A stretch of 64,000 nucleotides of DNA from Hylemonella sp. (GTDB lineage Bacteria > Pseudomonadota > Gammaproteobacteria > Burkholderiales > Burkholderiaceae_C), in contig JAUYQZ010000046.1 in assembly GCA_030695415.1 (NCBI GenBank), forward strand, positions 62,001-126,000, read 5' to 3'. Made by a program: the position numbers and the translations under genes. The first letter of the stretch is position 1, and each line of letters begins with the position of its first letter. Positions 1 through 9,268 of the stretch are shown in pieces. The notes under the pieces are model-generated. The model did not search any database, had not been told where the DNA came from, and worked only from the letters and a program-made list of their open reading frames with translations.

Positions 1-2438
1 ACCTCCATCATGAACTCCTCGTCGTTGAGCGAGGCACCACTGAGGTTGATGCAGACGAACTGGGTACGCAGCAGCTTGGAGCGGTGCTGGTCCAGCCAGG
101 CCAGGGTGGTGGTCAGGACCCAGTGGTCGATCTTGCTCATGCGCCCGCTGTCCTCGGCCGCTGCAATCACACGGCTGACCGGCACCAGCTCTCCGGCGGC
201 GTCGCGCATGCGCAGCAGCACTTCGAAGTTGAGCGCATCGTTCGGTCGGGTCAGCGACATGATGGGCTGCATCTCGAGGAAAAGACCGGCGATGGTGTCG
301 CTGGCCGAGAGCTCGCCGATGAGGCGGATTTCGGCCTGGTGCTCCCGGAAGGCCGGGGAGTCCTGTTCGTACACGACGAGCCCGCGATACTGGCCGGACT
401 TGGCTGCGCGGCAGGCGCGATCGGAGGTGGAGAGCACTTCCTTGAACGTGGTGCCGGGGCTGACCTCGATCAGGCCGATGGAGCCGCGCACGTAGAAGGC
501 CTTTTCACCGACACGGAAGGCCTTCTCGTCAATGCTGTCGATGATGCCGCGGCAGATCACCGTGGCCAGCGGCATGCGCGTGTCCGGCAACAGGATGACG
601 AACTCGTCGCCGCCGACACGCCCCAGGCGCATGTGACCAGCCAGCAGGCTGTTGACGCGCTGGCAGACCTGCCGCAGCACCTCGTCACCGGCATTGTGCC
701 CATACAAGTCGTTGATGAGTTTGAACCGGTCCAGGTCAAGATAGGCCAGGGCCAGCGGGCTCGCATTGTCGGCGGCAGCGACCGCCTCATTGAAGGCCTT
801 CTCGACCCCACGGCGGTTCAGCACCTTGGTCAGCGCATCGTTGTCAGCCAGGAAGTTCAGCTCCTCGGCGGCGATCGACTTGTCGGTCACGTCCTGCAGG
901 GAGCCTTCGATCTTGTCGCTGGACAGGGCTGCCTTGACCAGGTAGCGGCGCGGCGCCTCGAAACCGGTCACGTCCATCTGGCTGCTGATCTCGATATCCT
1001 CGTCGGGCCGATGCTGCGCCAGATCCAGCAGCGCGTGCCAGATGTCCGAACCGAAATACTGCTGCCAGGTGTTGTGCGTTGTCTTGAAGGCGCGTGGCCC
1101 CAGCATCTTGCGCAGGGCGGGGTTGATGCTCGTGAAACGGCCGTACAGGTCCAGCGTGAACATGCCGATCGGTATGGAGTCGTAGGCGTGTTGCAGCTGA
1201 GACTGTGCGAACAGCCGCTGCAGGTGTTCCTGGCGCATCTGGGCTGCGATGGCCACCGAAGCCAACAGGCTGGACGCCAGCGCCGCGGTCACGCTGTTGG
1301 CCAGGCCAATGGTGAACGTGACGCCAAAGGCCGCGGCGATGATTTCAGACAAACCGGAGAAAGCCGTGATGCCCAGTGAGGCGATGTACCACATGGCGAC
1401 CGTCGAGCGGGTGGTACGGATGATGTCAATCAAAAGTACAACGAGCAGCACCAGTGCGACAGAGCCCAGAGACCACATGACCGGCAGGAACTGCGTGCGT
1501 GGCAGCACGAGGGCCGCCAGCACGATGCCCATGCTCAGCCAGGTCAGAAGCTTGCTGGGCAGCTGATGGCTGAGCTTCTTGAGTTCGTCCACGAACAAGG
1601 ACTTGAACAGTGCGACCGTCAGCACCGCATAGGCGCCACGGGTCAAAGAGCGCATGGGCAGGACCCAACCCTCGGGGACGGTCTGACCCAGCCAGTGACT
1701 ATCCCAGCCGGCAGAAATCGCCGCAGTTCGGAAGGTCAGGATCAGCCAGGCCGCGAAAACGACATAGGTCAGGCTGCGATTGAGCAGGGCAGCAAACAGC
1801 GTGAAGACAACCAGGGCGATCATGCCGCCTTCGAGCAGGCCGGAATCACGCTGGAAGTTCTGATCGGAAAGGAGCATGTCCTTCGCCGTCCCGACATTCG
1901 CTGTCAGACGGGCCGGACCGATAAACTTGCCCCTGCAGAGGACGGCCTGGGAGGGCTTGTCGACTTGCAGTGAAAAACCCGCCTTCAGCGGTTTGATCTG
2001 TCCCCGATATTCCTGGCGGTTGGCCTGTCCCAGCAACTCCAGCCCGCTTCCCGACCAGCAGGCGATCTCCACCGTGTGCCTGGAGGGGAACTCGACCAGC
2101 AGGCCCGGCAGGGCAGATGCCGGGGGCTGGAAACTGAACCAGACGGGCTGTCGGGAGAGGTTGGTTTCGAAATGCCCGATCTTCGGCACGCTGCTGAGCC
2201 GGTCGAGCACCAACTCCGGGGGGATGGGCGTGCCACTCTCGATCAGCGCTTGGAACTCAAGTTGCACCGGCGGGGCCACGTTATAGCGGTCATCCCAGGT
2301 CAGCAGCGCAATCACCGAAACCAGGGTGATCGCTATCGGGATGATGAAAGCCGATAAATGCCTGAGCGCACGGTCCAGTCCAGTCTGGACACGGTGGGCG
2401 AAGCCCTGGTTACGAGGTTCTGCTTGGTCGGCTTTCAT
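1..2438 (-). CDS. Membrane-bound PAS-GGDEF-EAL cyclic-di-GMP protein (3' end outside window)
   Basis: Predicted cyclic-di-GMP turnover enzyme at the inner membrane; 812 residues are visible and the C-terminus runs off the left edge. A membrane segment at about residues 28-46 precedes a periplasmic region, then several hydrophobic segments between about 200 and 400 resemble a 7TM sensor module. A PAS-like stretch (about 420-520) and a GGDEF domain follow; the GGDEF signature is intact at residue 609 (RVGGDEFVILLP), so diguanylate cyclase activity is plausible. The EAL domain begins near residue 715 with FEVLLRM in the EAL position and an INLSG motif; its later catalytic residues are not visible. 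ATG at 2438 was chosen because it opens the frame before the first membrane segment. It lies downstream of the FeeM-like gene on the same strand, 129 bases away. Whether it makes or degrades c-di-GMP cannot be decided here. Confidence 0.9.
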   Translation of the reverse strand, partial: MKADQAEPRNQGFAHRVQTGLDRALRHLSAFIIPIAITLVSVIALLTWDDRYNVAPPVQLEFQALIESGTPIPPELVLDRLSSVPKIGHFETNLSRQPVWFSFQPPASALPGLLVEFPSRHTVEIACWSGSGLELLGQANRQEYRGQIKPLKAGFSLQVDKPSQAVLCRGKFIGPARLTANVGTAKDMLLSDQNFQRDSGLLEGGMIALVVFTLFAALLNRSLTYVVFAAWLILTFRTAAISAGWDSHWLGQTVPEGWVLPMRSLTRGAYAVLTVALFKSLFVDELKKLSHQLPSKLLTWLSMGIVLAALVLPRTQFLPVMWSLGSVALVLLVVLLIDIIRTTRSTVAMWYIASLGITAFSGLSEIIAAAFGVTFTIGLANSVTAALASSLLASVAIAAQMRQEHLQRLFAQSQLQHAYDSIPIGMFTLDLYGRFTSINPALRKMLGPRAFKTTHNTWQQYFGSDIWHALLDLAQHRPDEDIEISSQMDVTGFEAPRRYLVKAALSSDKIEGSLQDVTDKSIAAEELNFLADNDALTKVLNRRGVEKAFNEAVAAADNASPLALAYLDLDRFKLINDLYGHNAGDEVLRQVCQRVNSLLAGHMRLGRVGGDEFVILLPDTRMPLATVICRGIIDSIDEKAFRVGEKAFYVRGSIGLIEVSPGTTFKEVLSTSDRACRAAKSGQYRGLVVYEQDSPAFREHQAEIRLIGELSASDTIAGLFLEMQPIMSLTRPNDALNFEVLLRMRDAAGELVPVSRVIAAAEDSGRMSKIDHWVLTTTLAWLDQHRSKLLRTQFVCINLSGASLNDEEFMME

Positions 2439-2539
2439 TCAATGCGCATGGTTCTGACAAGCCCCGCTGTTTCATGACTGACGTTCTCGACGTCGGCCAG
2501 TACCGCGCGGATTGTCGGGTTTGCGCATAGGATACCAGC

Positions 2540-2560
2540 GGATGTCCCTTCGCGACATCC
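2540..2560. other. Hairpin between the FeeM-like gene and the GGDEF/EAL gene
   Basis: Seven-base arms GGATGTC and GACATCC enclose a seven-base loop. On the plus strand the stem is followed by TTTT, but both flanking genes read on the minus strand, where no T-run follows. It is therefore not a convincing terminator for the upstream gene and may be an mRNA-stabilising structure. Confidence 0.35.
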
Positions 2561-2567
2561 TTTTCCA

Positions 2568-3356
2568 TCAGGTAAACGCCTGCTCTGCCCGCTGTTGCCG
2601 ACGGTCATACTCCCGCGGAAAGTTGAATGACGAGGCTGCATTGACATCAATGTCTGGATGATGCGTGCCACAGAAAAAGCCATGCAACTGATGCTTGGCC
2701 TCGATCAGACGACCTTCGTACCCGTCGATCTGGAACGCCATGACCCGATGCGGCACGTTGTTGGCCGTGGGCAGGGGGGTGAATGTCTTGCCGGGCATGA
2801 CATCGATGAACATCAGCTTTTCGTAGGACTGATCCAGCGGCGGGCGAGCAGCCACCATGGCCCACTGGATGTTGTTTTTTTCGCAATAAAGCAGGCATGC
2901 CTTGATCAAGACCATCTTGACCAGCCGACCGGAGGCCCCCTTGGCCACCCCCAAGCGCCTGACTTCGACCATGGACTGCCCTTTGTAGACATCAGGCAGC
3001 GAGATGGAATGCTCCATGCTCAGCGGGCGGTAGGAGTTGTTCTGGATCCGCATGGTCCCGATCACGCTGCCATCGATCCTGGACTCCGCCAGGAGAATGA
3101 TGGAGTCGGCTTCGAAGTCATCCGGTTCCGCTTGCCTGAGCTTCTGCGCGAACTCGGGCATGTGCCTGGCGTAGGCCTCGTACCTCAGGGCGATCGCGCG
3201 CTCCAGATCCTCGCCCGAGCGGACAATTCGCACGGAGAAGGGCAGGCGCTCGGTCGTTTTCAGCCTTTCCTCTTCAACAAAGGCGGCGAGTGAGGATAAG
3301 GCAGGGATCCGTCCCTGCAAGACGGAAGCAGCTGTACTCGGGCTGGCAGTGTGCAT
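2568..3356 (-). CDS. FeeM-like N-acyl amino acid synthase (GNAT fold)
   Basis: 262 residues. The region VRIVRSGEDLERAIALRYEAY (about 42-62) followed by EADSIILLAE, GTMRIQ and VEVRRLGV matches the FeeM/autoinducer-synthase-like branch of the GNAT fold, whose members join an acyl chain from acyl carrier protein to an amino acid. The substrate cannot be read from the sequence. ATG at 3356 has AAGG about eight bases upstream. The neighbouring same-strand gene is a GGDEF/EAL protein, so a role in signalling or envelope lipid chemistry is possible, but this is inference. Alternative: a GNAT enzyme with another acyl acceptor. Confidence 0.75.
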   Translation of the reverse strand: MHTASPSTAASVLQGRIPALSSLAAFVEEERLKTTERLPFSVRIVRSGEDLERAIALRYEAYARHMPEFAQKLRQAEPDDFEADSIILLAESRIDGSVIGTMRIQNNSYRPLSMEHSISLPDVYKGQSMVEVRRLGVAKGASGRLVKMVLIKACLLYCEKNNIQWAMVAARPPLDQSYEKLMFIDVMPGKTFTPLPTANNVPHRVMAFQIDGYEGRLIEAKHQLHGFFCGTHHPDIDVNAASSFNFPREYDRRQQRAEQAFT

Positions 3357-3576
3357 GGTGAAGCCTTTGACGTTGGTTGAGGAAAGTGGATGTGGGGATA
3401 GTCAGTCGTTCTCGCGCCTTCCATCCTATCGTCTGACAAAGCGTTAAATAGTTGAGTCGGGATTCGCCTGGGTCTCGTGTAGGAATCTGTCTGACAGGGC
3501 CCCTCGGGAGCTGTGGCACACTCGCTGCCTTTGTTTCCAGGGTCCCCCTGCGGGCCCGGCCATTCGTCAGAGAGTC

Positions 3577-5928
3577 ATGCAGAAAATTATCGCGCAGATC
3601 GCGCAGGAAATCCGGGTTCGTGTACAGCAGATCGAGGCCGCCGTGTCCCTGCTGGACGGGGGGGCCACGGTGCCCTTCATCGCCCGCTACCGCAAGGAAG
3701 TTACCGGCGGGTTGGACGACATCCAACTGCGGGAGCTGGAAGCCCGGCTGGCCTACCTGCGGGAGCTGGAAGAGCGTCGCGCCGCTGTGCTCAAGAGCAT
3801 CGAAGAGCAGGGCAAGCTCACGCCCCCACTCAAGGCCGCGATCGAGGCGGCCCCGACCAAGCAGGAGCTGGAAGACCTTTACCTGCCCTACAAGCCCAAA
3901 CGCCGCACCAAAGGCCAGATTGCCCGGGAAGCGGGGCTGGAACCGCTGGCCGACAGGCTGTTTGCCGATCCGGGCCTGAACCCGGCCACCGAGGCCGAAG
4001 CCTTTGTGCTGAAAGAAAAAACCGAGGCCGGTGACGATTTCACCACCGTGGCCGCTGTGCTGGACGGTGTGCGCGACCTGCTGTCGGAGCGCTGGGCCGA
4101 GGATGCGATCCTGGTGCAGTCGCTGCGGCAGTGGTTGTGGCAGGAGGGCCTGTTCCAGAGCAAGCTGGCCCCGGGCAAGGACGAGAACCACCCCGACGTG
4201 GCCAAGTTCCGCGACTATTTCGATTACGACGAACCCATCGGCCGCGTGCCCTCGCACCGTGCCCTGGCCGTGTTCCGGGGCCGCACGCTGGAAATCCTGG
4301 ACGCCAAGCTGGTGTTGCCCGAGCCGGAGGCGAGCTCCTCGTCCAAGCCGGGGTCGGCCCAGCCCTCGATCGCCGAGGGCAGGATCGCCCTGCACCTGGG
4401 CTGGAGCCACCAGGCTCGCCCGGGCGACGACCTGATCCGCAAGTGCGTGGCCTGGACCTGGCGCGTCAAGCTCAGCCTCTCGACCGAGCGCGACCTGTTT
4501 GCCCGCCTGCGCGAAGAGGCCGAGAAGGTGGCCATCAAGGTCTTTGCCGACAACCTGCGCGACCTGCTGCTGGCCGCCCCGGCCGGCCCGCGTGTGGTCA
4601 TGGGCCTGGACCCGGGCATCCGCACCGGCGTGAAGGTCGCGGTGGTGGATGCCACTGGCAAGCTGGTTGACACGGCCACGGTCTACCCGCACGAACCGCG
4701 CAACGACTGGGACGGCTCACTGCACACCCTGGCCCGGCTGGTCGAGAAACATGGTGTGAACCTGATCGCCATCGGCAACGGCACCGCCAGCCGCGAAACC
4801 GACAAACTGGCGGCGGACCTGATCAAGCTGGCGGCCAAGGTGGACAAACAGATCGAGAAAGTCGTGGTCAGCGAGGCCGGTGCTTCGGTTTATTCAGCCA
4901 GCGAATTCGCCTCCCAGGAGATGCCCGATGTGGACGTCAGCCTGCGCGGTGCGGCCAGCATCGCGCGCCGCCTCCAGGACCCGCTGGCCGAGCTCGTCAA
5001 GATCGACCCCAAGTCCATCGGCGTGGGCCAGTACCAGCACGATGTGAACCAGAGCGAACTGGCCCGCAGCCTGGAGACCGTGGTGGAAGACTGTGTGAAC
5101 TCGGTGGGCGTGGACCTGAACACCGCCAGCGTGCCGCTGCTATCGCGCGTCTCCGGCTTGTCGGGCAGTGTTGCCAAGGCGGTGGTGCGCTGGCGTGAGG
5201 CCAACGGCGCCTTCGGCAGCCGTCAGGACCTGCTCAAGGTCACCGGCCTGGGCGCCAAGACCTTTGAGCAGAGCGCCGGTTTCCTGCGCATCCGCGGCGG
5301 CGACAACCCGCTGGACATGACAGGGGTGCACCCCGAGACCTACCCCGTGGTGGAAAAGATCATGGCGCAGACCGGCAAGCCGGTGGCCGAGCTCATGGGC
5401 CGGGCCGAGATGCTCAAGACGCTCAAGCCCGAGCTCTTCGCCAATGAGCGTTTCGGTGTCATCACCGTCAAGGACATCCTGAGCGAGCTGGAGAAGCCGG
5501 GGCGCGACCCGCGGCCGGACTTCAAGGTCGCGCGCTTCAACGAGGGCGTGGACGACATCAAGGACCTGAGCGAGGGCATGGTGCTCGAAGGCACGGTCAG
5601 CAACGTGGCCCAGTTCGGTGCCTTCGTCGACCTGGGCGTGCACCAGGACGGCCTGGTGCATGTAAGCCAGCTGGCCAACAAGTTCGTCAACGATGCGCGC
5701 GAGGTGGTGAAGACCGGTGACATCGTCAAGGTCAAGGTGCTGGAGGTGGACGTGGCGCGCAAGCGCATCAGCCTGACCATGAAGCTGGACACCGCCCCGG
5801 CCCGCCAAGACGCTCCGCGCGAGAACCGCTACGAAGGGGCGGGGCGCGGGCAGCAGCAGCCGCGCCGCGATAACGGCCCCGCGCCGCAGTCGGCCATGGC
5901 TTCGGCTTTTGCGAAACTGAAACGCTGA
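3577..5928 (+). CDS. tex: RNA-binding transcription accessory protein Tex
   Basis: Full-length Tex (783 residues; family usually 770-790), a cytoplasmic nucleic-acid-binding protein linked to transcription and RNA turnover. Domains in order are an N-terminal helical Tex region (about 1-190), a YqgF/RNase H-like domain beginning near 338 (VVMGLDPGIRTGVKVAVVD), helix-hairpin-helix repeats (about 510-575, LNTASVPLLSRVSGLS) and an S1 RNA-binding domain (about 664-738, GMVLEGTVSNVAQFGAFVDLG). The tail is rich in Arg, Gln and Pro. The 220-base upstream spacer carries no promoter I can assign with confidence; GTCTGACA occurs twice in it (3431 and 3489). It stands alone on this strand, with a divergent FeeM-like gene upstream. 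Confidence 0.97.
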   Translation: MQKIIAQIAQEIRVRVQQIEAAVSLLDGGATVPFIARYRKEVTGGLDDIQLRELEARLAYLRELEERRAAVLKSIEEQGKLTPPLKAAIEAAPTKQELEDLYLPYKPKRRTKGQIAREAGLEPLADRLFADPGLNPATEAEAFVLKEKTEAGDDFTTVAAVLDGVRDLLSERWAEDAILVQSLRQWLWQEGLFQSKLAPGKDENHPDVAKFRDYFDYDEPIGRVPSHRALAVFRGRTLEILDAKLVLPEPEASSSSKPGSAQPSIAEGRIALHLGWSHQARPGDDLIRKCVAWTWRVKLSLSTERDLFARLREEAEKVAIKVFADNLRDLLLAAPAGPRVVMGLDPGIRTGVKVAVVDATGKLVDTATVYPHEPRNDWDGSLHTLARLVEKHGVNLIAIGNGTASRETDKLAADLIKLAAKVDKQIEKVVVSEAGASVYSASEFASQEMPDVDVSLRGAASIARRLQDPLAELVKIDPKSIGVGQYQHDVNQSELARSLETVVEDCVNSVGVDLNTASVPLLSRVSGLSGSVAKAVVRWREANGAFGSRQDLLKVTGLGAKTFEQSAGFLRIRGGDNPLDMTGVHPETYPVVEKIMAQTGKPVAELMGRAEMLKTLKPELFANERFGVITVKDILSELEKPGRDPRPDFKVARFNEGVDDIKDLSEGMVLEGTVSNVAQFGAFVDLGVHQDGLVHVSQLANKFVNDAREVVKTGDIVKVKVLEVDVARKRISLTMKLDTAPARQDAPRENRYEGAGRGQQQPRRDNGPAPQSAMASAFAKLKR

Positions 5929-6063
5929 GCCTCGGGGCAGAGGCTGCGGGCGGCTCAGGCGTGGGGTCGCCCCCGTCGCTTCGGGCGCTGGCCGCTCGAC
6001 GCAGCGGGGGAGTGCAGGACATAATGGCGCCATGAGCCAGAACGACGCCCGGAGACCGTAGCC

Positions 6064-6870
6064 ATGGAGTTGAATGCCCTGCTGGCGGGGTCCATCGTGC
6101 TGCCAAGCATCCCCAGGATCGTTGCGTTGCTGCTCAGCGAGCTGGACCGCGAAGTCGCCGACCTGAAGAACATCACCCAGCTGATCAGTACCGACCCGGC
6201 CCTGACGACGCGCGTGCTGCAGACGGCCAATACCCCCATGTTCCGGCTCTCGGGCAAGGTCAATAGCGCCGCCGAGGCCCTGGCCATTCTGGAGCTGTCC
6301 CACATCCGCCAGATGGCGGCCGAGGCGGCCTCGGCCGCCTCGCTCAAGGGCATCCCCGGAATCAACCTTCCGCAGTTCTGGAGCTACAGCCTCAACGTGG
6401 CCAAGCTGGCGCGTTCGCTGGCCGGCGTGACCCGGCAGAACCAGGGCGCCGCTTTCACCTGCGGCCTGATCCACGCGATCGGCGAACTGGTCATGCATGC
6501 CGGCATGCCTGCCGAGATGGCCCTGCTGAACAAGGAGCTCGGGCCGCTGGATCTCAAGCGCGCCAGAGCCGAGTTTCAGCACTTTGGCTACAACTATGCC
6601 CATGTCGGGGCGGCGTATGCGCGCCAATGGCACTTCCCGCAGCCCATCGTCGATGCCCTGGAGCACCAATACGCGCCGTTCTACAACAACGTCTATGAGC
6701 CGCTGGCCGGAGTCATCCACCTCGCCACCTGGCGAGCCCGGGCCCGGGAGGCCCAGCTCAACGAGCGTGCCCTGGCGGTGACCTTCCCCGGCGAAGTCGG
6801 TGAGGTGCTGGACCTGGACATCGACATGGTGCTGCAGCAGGACCCCTTTGACTGGTCCGCCCATACCTGA
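6064..6870 (+). CDS. HDOD domain signalling protein
   Basis: 268 residues forming essentially one HDOD domain: LPSIPRIVALLLSELDRE near the N-terminus, STDPALTTRVLQTANTPMF around residues 40-60 and a downstream AAFTCGLIHAIGELVM segment. HDOD proteins are non-catalytic relatives of HD phosphohydrolases, found in bacterial signalling and motility regulation. No catalytic HD pair is evident. GGAG lies about ten bases before ATG. It is followed 26 bases later by a patatin-like gene on the same strand, possibly co-transcribed. The partner or signal is unknown. Confidence 0.88.
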   Translation: MELNALLAGSIVLPSIPRIVALLLSELDREVADLKNITQLISTDPALTTRVLQTANTPMFRLSGKVNSAAEALAILELSHIRQMAAEAASAASLKGIPGINLPQFWSYSLNVAKLARSLAGVTRQNQGAAFTCGLIHAIGELVMHAGMPAEMALLNKELGPLDLKRARAEFQHFGYNYAHVGAAYARQWHFPQPIVDALEHQYAPFYNNVYEPLAGVIHLATWRARAREAQLNERALAVTFPGEVGEVLDLDIDMVLQQDPFDWSAHT

Positions 6871-6896
6871 GTGCCGGTTTCCCGAAATCTTCCCGC

Positions 6897-8009
6897 ATGA
6901 AAGCCTTGAGTCTGTACGCCGGGCCGGCGGCCCGCGAGCACATCCGTCAGCACGGCCTGCTGCCGGCCGACATCCATACCATCCCGGCGGCAGCCGGCGG
7001 CCCCAAGGGACTGATCCTGGGGGCACTGGACCGTTACCTGTTCGGCGAGTGGCTGCCACAGTCGGCCCAGCCGGTCGACCTGGTCGGCGCCTCGATCGGG
7101 GCCTGGCGCATGGCCACCGCCTGCCTGGACGATCCGGTGGCCGCCTTCGAACGCCTGGAGCACGACTACATCCGGCAGCACTACGAGTTCAGGCCTGGCA
7201 ACAAGCTGCCCAGCGCCCGCCACGTGAGCGAGCTGTTCGGGCAAAGCCTGCGCTCTTTTTATGGCGGTCGTGAAACGCAGGTGCTGCAGCATGCGCGTTA
7301 CCGTCTGCACGTCGTGACCTCGCGCGGCCGTCATCTGCTACGACGCGAACACCGCCTGCGCACGCCACTGGCCTACCTGGGGGCTTTCCTGACCAATGCA
7401 GTACAGCGCAAGGCCATGGGCGCCTGGCTGGAGCGCGTGGTGTTTTCCACCCGCAGCGCCCCGACGCCCGACGCACCCTGTGCTGCGCTGCCTTTTGACA
7501 GCCACGATTACCGTACCCGCCAGCTGCCGCTGCATGCGGCCAATTTCTACCCGGCCCTGCAGGCCAGTTGCTCCATTCCCTTTGCTTTGCAGGCCGTGCA
7601 CGATATTCCCGGCGCGCCGCCCGGCGCCTACTGGGACGGCGGCATCACCGACTACCACCTGCATCTCAATTACGCCGCCGCGCCCGATGTGGCGCAGCGG
7701 CCTGGCCTGGTGCTCTACCCGCATTTCCAGCGTGCCGTGGTGCCGGGCTGGCTGGACAAAGGATTGCCTTGGCGGCATCGGGCCACCCACCACCTGGACA
7801 ACATGCTCTTGCTGGCACCGAACCCGGAGTGGATCAGGACCTTGCCCCATGGCAAGCTGCCCACCCGCCAGGACTTCACCCACTACGGCAACGACCTGGC
7901 CAGCCGCGTCAAGCACTGGAGCCAGGCCGTGCAGATGAGCCGCCAGCTGGCCGACGAGTTCCAGGCCTGGCTGGACCAGCCGGACCCGGCGCAACTGCAA
8001 CCGCTTTGA
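6897..8009 (+). CDS. Patatin-like phospholipase family protein
   Basis: 370 residues. A Ser-Asp dyad hydrolase is indicated by the nucleophile motif GASIG near residue 62 and the DGG motif (YWDGGITDYH) near residue 247, in the order expected for patatin-like acyl hydrolases. An oxyanion loop (AAGGPKGL) lies at about residues 33-41. No signal peptide is evident, so a cytoplasmic or peripheral membrane location is likely. The likely reaction is hydrolysis of acyl ester bonds in phospholipids, but the substrate is not known. It is 26 bases downstream of the HDOD gene and converges with the alcohol dehydrogenase gene. Confidence 0.85.
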   Translation: MKALSLYAGPAAREHIRQHGLLPADIHTIPAAAGGPKGLILGALDRYLFGEWLPQSAQPVDLVGASIGAWRMATACLDDPVAAFERLEHDYIRQHYEFRPGNKLPSARHVSELFGQSLRSFYGGRETQVLQHARYRLHVVTSRGRHLLRREHRLRTPLAYLGAFLTNAVQRKAMGAWLERVVFSTRSAPTPDAPCAALPFDSHDYRTRQLPLHAANFYPALQASCSIPFALQAVHDIPGAPPGAYWDGGITDYHLHLNYAAAPDVAQRPGLVLYPHFQRAVVPGWLDKGLPWRHRATHHLDNMLLLAPNPEWIRTLPHGKLPTRQDFTHYGNDLASRVKHWSQAVQMSRQLADEFQAWLDQPDPAQLQPL

Positions 8010-8061
8010 GCCGCAGCACGCCACCCATTGGATGCTGAAGCAGGCCGCGTGGCCCGCAGGC

Positions 8062-9198
8062 TCACATCGCCTGCTGCAGCATCGCCCGGTAGTCGTCCGC
8101 ACTGGCCATGCGCGGGTTGGTCTTGTGGCAATGATCGGCGAGGGCGCCGGCGATCACAGTGTCGAACTGGCTCTCGCTCACCCCCATCTCACGCAAGCCG
8201 CTGGCCAGGCCCAGGCGGGCGTTCATGTCCTGGAGGGCCGAGGCGATGTCACCGGCCGAGTCCAGGTTCATGGCCTGGGCCATGCGCAGCAGGCGCGACT
8301 CCTTCTGGACCGACTCCGCACCCGCATTGAAGTTGATCACCGCCGGCAGGAACATGGCGTTGAGCGTGCCGTGATGCAGGCGCGGGTCCACGCCGCCCAG
8401 GCTGTGGCTCAGGCTATGCACGCAGCCCAAGCCTTTTTGGAAGGCCATGGCGCCCTGCATGGAGGCGCTCATCAGGTTCAAGCGCGCTTCGCGGTCGCTG
8501 CCATCCTTGGTGGCGCGCTCGATATGGGCCCAGGCGCGCTGCAGGCCGTCCAGGGCAATGCCGTCCGCCGGCGGATTGAAGGCCGGGGCCATGAAGGTTT
8601 CCATGCAATGGGCGATGGCGTCCATGCCGGTGGCGGCCGTCAGCTTCGGGGGCAGGCCCAGCGTGAGCTCGGGGTCGCAGATGGCGGTCTTGGGCACCAG
8701 ATACCAGGAATGGAAACCCAGCTTGCGGCCGTCGTCAACGATGAGGAGGGCGCCACGCGCCACCTCGCTGCCGGTACCCGCCGTGGTGGGAACGGCGATC
8801 AGCGGGGCTACGCGTTCCGTGATCCTGGCCGAGCCACCCTCGATGGTGGCGTAGGTCTTCAACGGGCCTTCGTGCGTGGCGGCAATGGCCACGCCCTTGG
8901 CGCAGTCGATGGCGCTGCCGCCACCCAGCCCGATCAGGCCGTCGCACTGCTGCGCCTGGTAGATCGCCGTGGCGGCCCGCACGGCGGCCTCCGTGGGGTT
9001 GGAAGGGGTCTGGTCGAACACGGCCGCACGCATGCCGGGCAGGGCGTCGAGCGCCTTCTGCAGCAGGCCGGCGGCCTTGACGCCAGCGTCGGTCACGACC
9101 AGTGGGCGGCTGATACCGCTGCGCTCGCACTCCTGTTTCAGCAGCTTGATGGCGCCGAAATCGAACTGGACCTGGGTGATGTAGTAGATAAGCGCCAT
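8062..9198 (-). CDS. Iron-containing alcohol dehydrogenase
   Basis: 378 residues, usual size for the group III Fe-dependent alcohol dehydrogenase family. The nucleotide-binding motif GLGGGSAIDCAKG is present, followed by the metal-binding region GMDAIAHCMETF and VDPRLHHGTLNAMFLP, which supply the His ligands. ATG at 9198 (MALIYYITQ) was chosen over an upstream in-frame start because GGAG lies about ten bases before it. It is divergent from the family IV esterase (70-base gap), a plausible shared promoter region. It would oxidise or reduce a small alcohol/aldehyde with NAD(P); the substrate cannot be told. Confidence 0.93.
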   Translation of the reverse strand: MALIYYITQVQFDFGAIKLLKQECERSGISRPLVVTDAGVKAAGLLQKALDALPGMRAAVFDQTPSNPTEAAVRAATAIYQAQQCDGLIGLGGGSAIDCAKGVAIAATHEGPLKTYATIEGGSARITERVAPLIAVPTTAGTGSEVARGALLIVDDGRKLGFHSWYLVPKTAICDPELTLGLPPKLTAATGMDAIAHCMETFMAPAFNPPADGIALDGLQRAWAHIERATKDGSDREARLNLMSASMQGAMAFQKGLGCVHSLSHSLGGVDPRLHHGTLNAMFLPAVINFNAGAESVQKESRLLRMAQAMNLDSAGDIASALQDMNARLGLASGLREMGVSESQFDTVIAGALADHCHKTNPRMASADDYRAMLQQAM

Positions 9199-9268
9199 GG
9201 TGGTTTGTCTCCGCGGTGTACGATCAAAAACTCCGAATCCAGCCACTTTAGCAAGCAAATCTCCCCCC

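Noticed and set aside
84-1379. Long plus-strand open frame opposite the GGDEF/EAL gene
   Set aside because: The opposite frame has intact GGDEF and EAL motifs; this frame is low in recognisable protein character and is an antisense shadow.
3431-3496. GTCTGACA direct repeat before tex as a regulator box
   Set aside because: Only eight bases, two copies, no symmetry relation to a promoter that I can define.
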